Shown piece by piece: positions 1 to 4,433 of a stretch of 6,113 nt of DNA (positions are counted from its first letter, which is position 1; the number at the start of each line of letters is the position of its first letter). The stretch is from an uncultured Rhodoplanes sp. (lineage in GTDB: Bacteria; Pseudomonadota; Alphaproteobacteria; Rhizobiales; Xanthobacteraceae): assembly GCA_936924235.1 (NCBI GenBank), contig CAKZHN010000430.1:1-6113 (forward strand), in the 5' to 3' direction. Position numbers and translations under genes: made by a program. The notes under the pieces were generated by a model. It saw nothing but the letters and a program-made list of their open reading frames with translations. It searched no databases and had not been told where the DNA came from.

Positions 1-244
1 CAAGGTGGCCTACGCGGTCATCGGCTATGGCGGCTTCCTGGGCATGGGCGAGGATCATTACCCGACGCCGTGGACGAACCTGAAGTACGACACCAACCTC
101 GGCGGCTATCTGGTCAATCTCACCAGAGACCAGCTCGAGAAGGCGCCGAAGTTCGCCAACGAAAACGACTGGAAGTGGACGCGCGAGAACGACAAGCGCG
201 TTTACGACTACTACCGTACGCCTCCCTATTGGGCAGCGGCGTAA
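1..244 (+). CDS. PRC-barrel domain protein, C-terminal part (5' end outside window)
   Basis: The open frame enters from the left edge (first full codon at 2-4, Lys) and ends at TAA 242-244, leaving about 80 residues. The pattern VAYAVIGYGGFLGMGED, then PTPWTNLKYD, then GGYLVNL, and an ending of KRVYDYYRTPPYW matches the C-terminal half of PRC-barrel proteins common in Rhizobiales: a beta-strand-rich fold with a glycine-rich turn, a conserved 'PW..L.YD' strand and an aromatic C terminus. PRC-barrels occur in ribosome-maturation factors and photosynthetic reaction-centre H subunits; stand-alone copies in rhizobia are mostly of unknown role, so no function is assigned. The GTG at 5-7 is an internal Val codon, not a start, because the coding pattern is already in progress there. 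An intrinsic terminator follows 9 bases after the stop, so this is the last gene of its transcript. Family call fairly firm, function unknown. Confidence 0.8.
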   Translation, partial: KVAYAVIGYGGFLGMGEDHYPTPWTNLKYDTNLGGYLVNLTRDQLEKAPKFANENDWKWTRENDKRVYDYYRTPPYWAAA

Positions 245-253
245 GACAAAAAG

Positions 254-280
254 AAAAGCCCCGCTCCGGCGGGGCTTTTT
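254..280 (+). terminator. Intrinsic terminator of the PRC-barrel gene
   Basis: Arm 254-264 (aaaagccccgc) pairs with 269-279 around a four-base loop (tccg). The GC core GCCCCGC is followed directly by a T run at 276-280. It starts 9 bases after the stop codon at 244. The A-rich left flank also gives a short T run on the other strand, so it may act partly in both directions, but the next minus-strand gene (phoH) ends 150 bp away at 432. Confidence 0.92.
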
Positions 281-383
281 CCCTGAGATGAGTTCGAGCC
301 GTCATGACGAATATCGGCGATGATCGTCGCGCGCCGCCTTGGCGCCGGCGGGACGATTGCGGCTTCTGAACCCACACACCGCA

Positions 384-401
384 ACCGGCTGTCGAGCCGG
401 T
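384..401. other. Short hairpin in the gap between the PRC terminator and the phoH stop
   Basis: Perfect 7-bp arms (accggct 384-390, agccggt 395-401) around a gtcg loop, extended by two more pairs (381/404, 382/403) past one mismatch. It lies 31 bases beyond the phoH stop on the minus strand. No T run follows on either strand, so it is not a convincing intrinsic terminator; it could mark a Rho-dependent 3' end. Otherwise 281-431 shows no gene. Confidence 0.25.
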
Positions 402-431
402 CGCGGCGCGCGATGATGGTTGTGAGCGGCG

Positions 432-1181
432 CTAGAGCTTCGCCTCATCGAACGCGCGCACCCACATGGCGCAGACGCCGGAGCGCACGATGTCGTCGCG
501 GGTGAACTCGATCACCGGCACGTTCAGCATCTGCGACTTGATCAGGTGGATCACGGTGCGAAGCCCGCTGGCATGATCGATGTCGCACTGACTGACGTCG
601 CCGTTGATCACCACGGTGCAATCGTCGCCGATGCGGGTCAGGAACATCTTGATTTCATCGACCGTGGTGTTCTGCGCCTCGTCGAGCAGCACGAAGGCGT
701 TCTTCCACGACCGGCCGCGCATCACCTCGAAGGGCACCAGCTCGATGTCGCCCTTCTTCAGCGCGATGTCGAAGGCCGCAGTGCCGATGCGCTCCTTGAT
801 GGCCTCGATCACCGGCGCGGCCCAGGGGCCGAACTTGGCTTCGAGCGTGCCGGGGAAATAGCCGAGCGAGCGGCCGCACGGAATGTTCGGCCGCGTCAGG
901 ACGATCTTGTCGATCTGTCCGGCGCGAAACAGATCGGCCGCGTAGGTCGCGGCCATCCAGGTCTTGCCGGTGCCGGCCGGGCCGAGCACGATCGTCTGCG
1001 GACAGCTACGCAACGCATCGAGATACGCCTCCTGGGTCGCATTCAGCGGCTTGATCGGAGGCAGAATGCGCTCCTCCTCGAACTTCCCGCCTTGGAAGTT
1101 GATGATCTCAGCCGTGCCAAGGCCGCGAAGCGCGCGGCGCTGCTTCTTGCTGAAGTGCTTCTTGCTGAAGTGCTTACCCAA
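432..1181 (-). CDS. phoH: PhoH family P-loop ATPase
   Basis: A 249-residue cytoplasmic protein of the single-domain PhoH family (nucleotide-binding proteins with a helicase-like core, linked to RNA metabolism; the E. coli founder is phosphate-regulated). Visible: basic N terminus with a KHFSK duplication (residues 3-13), Walker A GPAGTGKT at 67-74, the PhoH signature TRPNIPCGRSLGYFPG at about 96-111, Walker B FVLLDEAQN at 163-171, and a sensor-like INGDVSQCD at 192-200. All ATPase motifs are intact and the length is typical. The start is TTG at 1181: it is preceded by AAGGAG six bases upstream, whereas the nearest upstream ATG (1222) is out of frame. No KH or PIN domain is present, so it is neither PhoL-like nor a PIN-PhoH fusion. 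No Pho box was recognised upstream. The gene stands alone. Family certain; exact role in the cell inferred only. Confidence 0.95.
   Translation of the reverse strand: MGKHFSKKHFSKKQRRALRGLGTAEIINFQGGKFEEERILPPIKPLNATQEAYLDALRSCPQTIVLGPAGTGKTWMAATYAADLFRAGQIDKIVLTRPNIPCGRSLGYFPGTLEAKFGPWAAPVIEAIKERIGTAAFDIALKKGDIELVPFEVMRGRSWKNAFVLLDEAQNTTVDEIKMFLTRIGDDCTVVINGDVSQCDIDHASGLRTVIHLIKSQMLNVPVIEFTRDDIVRSGVCAMWVRAFDEAKL
1141..1175. repeat. 15-bp tandem repeat in the phoH 5' end
   Basis: The unit tgcttcttgctgaag occurs at 1141-1155 and 1156-1170 without a mismatch, followed by a five-base partial copy to 1175. Because the unit is a multiple of three, it duplicates KHFSK in the protein (MGKHFSKKHFSKKQ) without breaking the frame. 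Identical copies point to recent slippage or duplication. Confidence 0.9.
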
Positions 1182-1187
1182 GATCGA

Positions 1188-1193
1188 CTCCTT
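1188..1193 (-). promoter_or_regulatory. Ribosome binding site fixing the phoH TTG start
   Basis: On the minus strand AAGGAG (within aaaaggag) lies six bases before TTG 1181-1179. This spacing is ideal, and no other in-frame ATG or GTG start is near, so the rare TTG start is well supported. Confidence 0.8.
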
Positions 1194-1327
1194 TTGCCGG
1201 ACCCAGAGGAAGGGAAAAGCATGACCGCCCCGCGCGGGCGCGCGAGTGCTGTTTGCTTGAGGATGTGAGGCTTGATCGAGAGGAGGACGCTTGATTGCAG
1301 ACGGCGCGGCAGCAGGCGAGCGAGCGA

Positions 1328-1350
1328 CGGTATCCGTGGTTTGGATACCG
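1328..1350. repeat. 8-bp inverted repeat (dyad) upstream of phoH
   Basis: Perfect arms cggtatcc (1328-1335) and ggataccg (1343-1350) around a 7-base spacer. The size and 15-bp centre-to-centre spacing fit a dimeric regulator site; a weak terminator reading rightward (followed by gttttct) is possible but no plus-strand gene precedes it. It lies about 150 bp upstream of the phoH start. Confidence 0.5.
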
Positions 1351-1794
1351 GTTTTCTCTCATCGGATTACAACCGAACGAGCCGTCATGCAGGAATCAAT
1401 ATACGCGATTCGCGTGACAATTTCTTTGCTGGTGTGAGAGTGAGTTGTTTACCGACGCAAGCGCAAACTTGTTAACCAAATTTATACCGATGCCCTCTGC
1501 GACCCGACTGAGTCGAGGGTGCCGGCGTTCAGCGTCTGCGGGCCGGCTCGAACGTCAGCGAGCGCGCGTCACGAACAACTCGCACGCTCCATAGCGCACG
1601 GCGGCGCGCCTCGCGAAGCTCAAGCTCGCCTCGTCATTCGATGGGAAGTCAAACCATTTGTCCACCGCGACGCCAAAGAAAGACCTGCGTGGCCCCAAAG
1701 AAAGACTTGGCGAAAGCCCCTGCACTTCCCCATGTGGAGTGGGCGGCGGATACGAACAGGTCCGCTCGCCCGTTCTCGACGGGACTTGCATTGC

Positions 1795-1799
1795 GGGAG
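1795..1799 (+). promoter_or_regulatory. Ribosome binding site for the TTG-started 85-aa gene
   Basis: GGGAG lies six bases before TTG 1806-1808. The in-frame stop TGA at 1800-1802 sits between the two, so the gene cannot begin further upstream, which supports this TTG. Confidence 0.55.
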
Positions 1800-1805
1800 T
1801 GACGA

Positions 1806-2063
1806 TTGCGATTTAAAGGCCTCGAAGCCAACTTCACGCGCCTGCACGCGCACATCGCGGAGGAAGACGGAGCCTTTACGGTGAGCATCCGTGTGCACAA
1901 TCACTTGAACGAAGCGGAAAGCGCATGCGGTGAGGAAATCGCCGCGACTTTCGAGCTCGCGAATTCAATGGTCTCTGCGCTGGCAGAACAATTTAAGATC
2001 GAGCAAAACTGCGTTTCGCTCTCGATCGTCATGCAGAAATTCAAGGACGGGACGTTTCACTAG
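1806..2063 (+). CDS. Small protein of unknown function (85 aa)
   Basis: I do not recognise a characterised family. The predicted 85-residue protein is soluble, with no signal peptide or membrane segment. It shows an alternating strand-like stretch (GAFTVSIRVHNHL, about residues 22-34), an acidic, alanine-rich likely helix (about 35-60), and a second strand-like segment (NCVSLSIVMQKF). Composition and third-position GC look like real coding sequence, unlike the frames just upstream. The start is taken as TTG 1806, the first possible codon after an in-frame TGA at 1800-1802, with GGGAG six bases before; an internal GTG at 1878-1880 would remove about a quarter of the protein and the first strand. 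It converges on the 63-aa gene with only 21 bp between the stop codons and no terminator there, so the transcripts may overlap at their 3' ends. Probably a conserved rhizobial hypothetical. Confidence 0.65.
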   Translation: MRFKGLEANFTRLHAHIAEEDGAFTVSIRVHNHLNEAESACGEEIAATFELANSMVSALAEQFKIEQNCVSLSIVMQKFKDGTFH

Positions 2064-2084
2064 ACGAGGAACTGGCCCACGGAG

Positions 2085-2276
2085 CTAGCTCTTGGCTTCG
2101 CGCGCCAGCCGTTCGGCGCGCAACCGCTTCATCCTTTGCAGCGCGGCATCCCCCGCGGCGCGATAGTCGGCCGTCGCATGGGGCGCATCGAGCCGCTGCG
2201 CTTCCTTGATCTTGAAAAGCCTGTCTGCACGCGCCTTGAGGTCGGCGGGAGTCTGTTCCTGGGGGTGACGGCGCAT
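2085..2276 (-). CDS. Small charged helical protein of unknown function (63 aa), probable EcfG stress regulon member
   Basis: Predicted 63 residues, MRRHPQEQTPADLKARADRL onwards, ending RLARERAKS-like in character: rich in Arg, Lys, Glu and Ala with no signal or membrane segment, likely one or two amphipathic helices. No known family recognised. A longer reading from TTG 2375 exists (96 aa), but its extra 33 residues have atypical composition and would span the promoter motif. ATG 2276 is therefore preferred. No Shine-Dalgarno precedes this ATG, which fits a leaderless mRNA: the CGTT element of the EcfG-type promoter ends only eight bases upstream, placing the expected transcription start at or next to the ATG. 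The general stress response would then control it (inference). It lies downstream of corA on the same strand (115 bp), separately promoted. Confidence 0.72.
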   Translation of the reverse strand: MRRHPQEQTPADLKARADRLFKIKEAQRLDAPHATADYRAAGDAALQRMKRLRAERLAREAKS

Positions 2277-2284
2277 GGCCGGAC

Positions 2285-2309
2285 AACGCGTGACTTGTGG
2301 GAAAGTTCC
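2285..2309 (-). promoter_or_regulatory. EcfG (general stress response) type promoter
   Basis: Reading the minus strand: GGAAC (2309-2305), 16 bases, CGTT (2288-2285). This matches fully the GGAAC-N16/17-CGTT consensus of the alphaproteobacterial ECF sigma factor EcfG (sigT/RpoE2). It points at the 63-aa gene, eight bases before its ATG, so transcription should start at about 2275-2279. Exact match, correct strand and position make chance unlikely; activity itself is not shown. Confidence 0.75.
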
Positions 2310-2390
2310 AGAGAACGACGCTGGCTTTAACCAGCAGGCTTGTGCAGCAGCATTCAATGAGGAATCACGGGCCAAGCCGTGAGCTGCAGC

Positions 2391-3368
2391 CTACAACCAC
2401 TTCTTCCACTTGAAAAAGTAATACGGCAGCACGGCGGCTGCGACCATCATGATCAGCGCCATCGGATAGCCGAGCGTCCAGTCGAGCTCGGGGATGAGCT
2501 TGAAGTTCATGCCGTAGATGGTGCCGACGAGCGTCGGCGGCAGGAACACCACCGCGGCGATCGAGAAGATCTTGATGGTGTTGTTCTGCTCGAGCGTGAC
2601 GACGCCCAGGAGCGCGTCGAGCAGGAACTGGATCTTGTTGCCGAGATAGCTGGCGTGGTCGGAGAGCGACAGCACGTCGCGCTGCATCGACTGCAACTGC
2701 AGCCGCACGTCCTTGGCCCAGCGCATGCCCTCGGCCTCGTTGGCGAGGAACAGCAGGAGCCGGCCGAGCGACACCAGGCTCTCGCGCACCTTGCCGGTGA
2801 GATCGCCCTTCACGCCGATCACCTTGAGCGTGCTGATGTAGGAGTTGCCCTGCTCCGGGCCGCGGCCGTGCGGATCGAAGATGTCGTGCGACACCTGGTC
2901 GATATCGATACCGATGCGCTCCAGCAGATCGGCTTCGCGGTCGACCACGGCGTCGAGGAGCTCCATCAGCACGGCCTCGCCGTTGGTGCTCTGCGGACAA
3001 TTGCGGGTGAGCTTGTTGGAGATCAGCATGAACGGCTTGGGGTCGTCGTAGCGCACGGTGACGAGGCAATGCTTGGCGAGGATGAAGGTCACCGCCGTGG
3101 TGCGCGGCACCACGGTGTCGGAGTTGCACATCAGCGTCGCGGTCATGAAGCGGGCGTGATGCTCGGTGTAGAGCCGGCTCGACACCTCGATCTCCTGCAT
3201 TTCCTCCCGTGTCGGGACGGCGATGCCGAGCCGGCCCTCGATCAGCTTGTCCTCGCCGGGCGCGGGATTGATGAGGTCGAACCAGACCGCGTTGTCGGGC
3301 ACGTCGTCGCCCGAGACCACCGTGCGGCGTTCCAGCGAAGAGCCATTCGGCACGTAGACATCGAGCAT
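2391..3368 (-). CDS. corA: CorA family magnesium/divalent cation transporter
   Basis: An inner-membrane channel of the CorA family (homopentamer in known members) that takes up Mg2+ and can pass Co2+ or Ni2+. The 325-residue protein shows the standard plan: an N-terminal alpha/beta cytoplasmic domain (about 1-140), long helices (about 140-260), transmembrane helix 1 (about 267-285) ending in the signature YGMNF (GMN at 286-288), a short loop rich in acidic and aromatic residues (KLIPELDWTLGYP), transmembrane helix 2 (about 300-318) and a basic C terminus FFKWKKWL. GMN is the selectivity filter and is intact; length is normal. The start is ATG 3368; only a weak purine tract (gga) precedes it. 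The gene is monocistronic as far as seen. No M-box or other Mg sensor was recognised in its leader. A weak 6-bp hairpin (2365-2382) lies after the stop, without a T run. Confidence 0.97.
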   Translation of the reverse strand: MLDVYVPNGSSLERRTVVSGDDVPDNAVWFDLINPAPGEDKLIEGRLGIAVPTREEMQEIEVSSRLYTEHHARFMTATLMCNSDTVVPRTTAVTFILAKHCLVTVRYDDPKPFMLISNKLTRNCPQSTNGEAVLMELLDAVVDREADLLERIGIDIDQVSHDIFDPHGRGPEQGNSYISTLKVIGVKGDLTGKVRESLVSLGRLLLFLANEAEGMRWAKDVRLQLQSMQRDVLSLSDHASYLGNKIQFLLDALLGVVTLEQNNTIKIFSIAAVVFLPPTLVGTIYGMNFKLIPELDWTLGYPMALIMMVAAAVLPYYFFKWKKWL

Positions 3369-3582
3369 GGGAAATCCGGATTGCGCTGCGCGGCTCTCAA
3401 GGGACGCCGCAGCAGCAGCGCCCGGTCAATGCACCTGATGAATGCCCCGGGCAGTCATGGCCAAAAGCCCGATGCATCGCAAGAACAAATGCGGGAGCGG
3501 TGCTGTCATAAAGCTCGGTGGCGACGTCCATTGCAGCTTGGGAAAATCGTCAAGAGTGAATCGGTCGTGCAGCGGGCGCCGT
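3369..3582. other. corA upstream region
   Basis: About 214 bp of non-coding DNA before the corA start. It should hold the corA promoter, since a terminator (3771-3804) and a structured repeat lie further upstream, but no sigma-70-like pair with good spacing was found. A 10-bp perfect palindrome (cgatgcatcg, 3470-3479) is the only clear symmetry. No gene is supported. Confidence 0.5.
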
Positions 3583-3722
3583 CACCCTCCCCTGGAGGGG
3601 GAGGGTCGACTGCTGGAGCGAAGCGGAAGCAGTCGGGGTGGGGTGAACTTTCGATGCGAAGCACGAAAGATCACCCCACCCCGCTCGCTTCGCGAGCGAC
3701 CCTCCCCCTCCAGGGGAGGGTG
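3583..3722. repeat. 140-bp palindromic intergenic element able to fold as a cloverleaf
   Basis: The outer arms 3583-3608 and 3697-3722 are perfect 26-bp inverted repeats (cacccTCCCCTGG... type, GC-rich). Inside are three further hairpins: left 3609-3633 (arms actgct/agcagt), central 3634-3683 (13-bp perfect arms cggggtggggtga/tcaccccaccccg, plus inner ctttcg/cgaaag), and right 3684-3696 (ctcgc/gcgag). It lies between corA and the 69-aa gene, beyond that gene's terminator. It has no coding sequence and no evident target-site duplication. It resembles REP/RIME-like dispersed elements of rhizobial genomes; copy number elsewhere cannot be seen from one window. Confidence 0.85.
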
Positions 3723-3770
3723 GGCACTGCCGATGTGGCAGTCGAAGCGATATGCGCCGGATCAATCGCG

Positions 3771-3804
3771 CAAAGAAAAGCGGCCGCAGTCGCCTGCGGC
3801 CGCT
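3771..3804 (-). terminator. Intrinsic terminator of the 69-aa gene
   Basis: Perfect 11-bp arms agcggccgcag (3779-3789) and ctgcggccgct (3794-3804) around a tcgc loop. On the minus strand the stem is followed by tttcttt (3778-3772). It begins 45 bases after the stop codon of the 69-aa gene and separates it from corA. Confidence 0.88.
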
Positions 3805-3849
3805 GTGGCGGCGAAACTCTTAAAGGCTAGCGGGCCGTCTTAGCGGCCG

Positions 3850-4059
3850 TCAGCTGGCCTGCTCGAAGCGCTGGTCGATGCGCGGAGCCTTGACCGGCTC
3901 GGTGGCCTTCTTGCCCGGGTTCGAGTAGCGGACCGCGGCGGCGACCGCCTCGATGCCGATGGCCGCGTAGCGGTGCTGCAACCCGGTCTGGCCGGACGAA
4001 GCCTGCTGCTGCTGTTGCGGTGCCTTCTGGCCTTGGGTCGTGTTCTTCTTGTCGGTCAT
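3850..4059 (-). CDS. Small glutamine-rich protein of unknown function (69 aa)
   Basis: Predicted 69 residues. A polar, probably disordered N terminus (residues 1-25) contains a five-Gln run within QKAPQQQQQASSGQTG. It is followed by a likely helix YAAIGIEAVAAAVRYSNPG (31-49) and a charged tail with KAPRIDQRFEQAS. There is no signal peptide or true membrane segment, although the helix is apolar enough to associate with a partner or membrane. The start ATG 4059 is chosen because GGAG (4070-4067) sits seven bases upstream; a reading from 4209 would add 50 residues of non-coding character and swallow the leader. I know no function; it looks like a conserved small protein of Bradyrhizobium relatives. 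It has its own intrinsic terminator, so it is a single-gene unit, divergent from the L,D-transpeptidase gene. Confidence 0.78.
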   Translation of the reverse strand: MTDKKNTTQGQKAPQQQQQASSGQTGLQHRYAAIGIEAVAAAVRYSNPGKKATEPVKAPRIDQRFEQAS

Positions 4060-4066
4060 TTTTATT

Positions 4067-4070
4067 CTCC
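4067..4070 (-). promoter_or_regulatory. Ribosome binding site of the 69-aa gene
   Basis: GGAG on the minus strand with a seven-base A-rich spacer (aataaaa) before ATG 4059. It decides between this start and longer upstream readings. Confidence 0.75.
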
Positions 4071-4104
4071 AGTTCGTTTCCATTCCCCTGTGCCCGAAAG
4101 ATAT

Positions 4105-4140
4105 GCGCGGTTCGCGGCGAAAATGGGCAGCAAACCGCGC
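4105..4140. repeat. Inverted repeat in the leader of the 69-aa gene
   Basis: Perfect 8-bp arms gcgcggtt (4105-4112) and aaccgcgc (4133-4140) with a 20-base spacer, 45-80 bases upstream of the 69-aa start. It could fold as a leader hairpin or serve as an operator; neither can be decided from sequence. Confidence 0.45.
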
Positions 4141-4153
4141 CCTGACGGGGCCA

Positions 4154-4182
4154 TTCAGGGGACAATGCCTGATTCCCCTGAA
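4154..4182. repeat. 8-bp dyad with CAGGGGA half-sites
   Basis: Perfect arms ttcagggg (4154-4161) and cccctgaa (4175-4182) with a 13-base spacer. A third copy of the half-site lies at 4082-4090 (attcccctg, identical over 9 bases to 4172-4180). Three copies within 100 bp upstream of one small gene suggest a regulator site. Confidence 0.45.
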
Positions 4183-4214
4183 GTTTCCGAGCGTTGACGG
4201 AATAACCAAGCAAT

Positions 4215-4245
4215 TTGACGCGGCCTATTAATCGGCCGGTATGGT
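4215..4245 (+). promoter_or_regulatory. Possible promoter with embedded palindrome upstream of the L,D-transpeptidase
   Basis: TTGACG (4215-4220) resembles a -35 box and TATGGT (4240-4245) a -10 box, but the spacing of 19 is long. The spacer carries an 18-bp near-perfect palindrome (cggcctattaatcggccg, 4221-4238, one mismatched pair). Such a symmetric site between promoter boxes is a classic repressor position, but could also be chance. It would give a 5' leader of about 180 bases. Confidence 0.35.
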
Positions 4246-4259
4246 TAACCTCGATTTAA
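4245..4259. promoter_or_regulatory. CtrA-type binding site (TTAA-N7-TTAA)
   Basis: TTAA at 4245-4248, seven bases, TTAA at 4256-4259: an exact fit to the full-site consensus of CtrA, the alphaproteobacterial cell-cycle response regulator. It lies in the shared region between the 69-aa gene (185 bases away) and the L,D-transpeptidase (174 bases away), in otherwise GC-rich DNA. Binding is inferred, not shown. Confidence 0.5.
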
Positions 4260-4422
4260 CGCCCAACCCCGAAAATACGGGCAACTGGCCATCCGGTAGC
4301 CGGGAACCGCCCTTGTCCAAAGTTGCGGCATTCCTGCAACAGGTTCACAGCGGGTTGATCACAGGATCGCGCGCCGCCTGGAATCGGGACCGGCAAATCG
4401 ATTATCTAAGTGTCAAATAAAC

Positions 4423-4427
4423 AGGTG
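4423..4427 (+). promoter_or_regulatory. Ribosome binding site choosing ATG 4434
   Basis: AGGTG with a six-base spacer to ATG 4434. The alternative GTG at 4410 has no such element, and adds eight polar residues ahead of the signal peptide. Confidence 0.6.
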
Positions 4428-4433
4428 AACGGC

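Larger units (their letters stand above)
1182..1805. other. 620-bp gap with no supported gene
   Basis: Both flanking genes point away from it, so it must carry at least the phoH promoter (minus strand) and probably that of the 85-aa gene (plus strand), but no convincing promoter could be fixed. Open frames here have poor starts and unlikely composition. Contents seen: the phoH leader, a dyad at 1328-1350, a stretch at about 1365-1495 clearly richer in A+T than its surroundings with a short palindrome (acgcgattcgcgt, 1403-1415), and a 12-bp direct repeat (ccaaagaaagac at 1673-1684 and 1695-1706). No tRNA, mobile element end or CRISPR was seen. Confidence 0.6.

Noticed and set aside
546..1268. 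A 240-codon plus-strand open frame opposite phoH
   Set aside because: Antisense shadow of a gene with intact Walker A and B motifs; no recognisable protein.
1392..1416. Possible EcfG-like site GGAAT-N16-CGTG on the plus strand
   Set aside because: Two mismatches to consensus and no gene start within 390 bases.
1472..1486. Possible CtrA site TTAA-N7-TATA
   Set aside because: The second half-site has two mismatches; only a half-site remains, which is common by chance in AT-rich DNA.
1641..1802. A 53-aa ATG frame ending in TGA four bases before the 85-aa gene, in the same frame
   Set aside because: Codon use is unlike the neighbours (AGA, AGT, CCA, CAA), there is no Shine-Dalgarno, and nothing suggests a broken or recoded longer gene.
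1519..1884. A 121-codon plus-strand open frame before the 85-aa gene
   Set aside because: Arg/Ser/Pro-rich with no recognisable pattern, no good ribosome binding site, and it overlaps the better-supported 85-aa gene in another frame.
2277..2375. N-terminal extension of the 63-aa protein from TTG 2375
   Set aside because: The extension has atypical composition and would contain the EcfG-type promoter; the ATG at 2276 explains the data better.
3583..3722. Intrinsic terminator for a neighbouring gene
   Set aside because: Despite the strong stems there is no T run on either side, and the 69-aa gene already has its own terminator at 3771-3804; a dispersed repeat is a better explanation.
2379..3830. 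A 483-codon plus-strand open frame opposite corA
   Set aside because: It is antisense to a clear CorA with an intact GMN motif; its His/Asp/Arg/Val-rich composition is the mirror of high-GC coding DNA, and it runs through the palindromic repeat.
4303..4324. Possible EcfG promoter (GGAAC ... GTT) before the L,D-transpeptidase
   Set aside because: Only 14 bases lie between GGAAC and GTT and the base before GTT is not C; the spacing does not fit the consensus.
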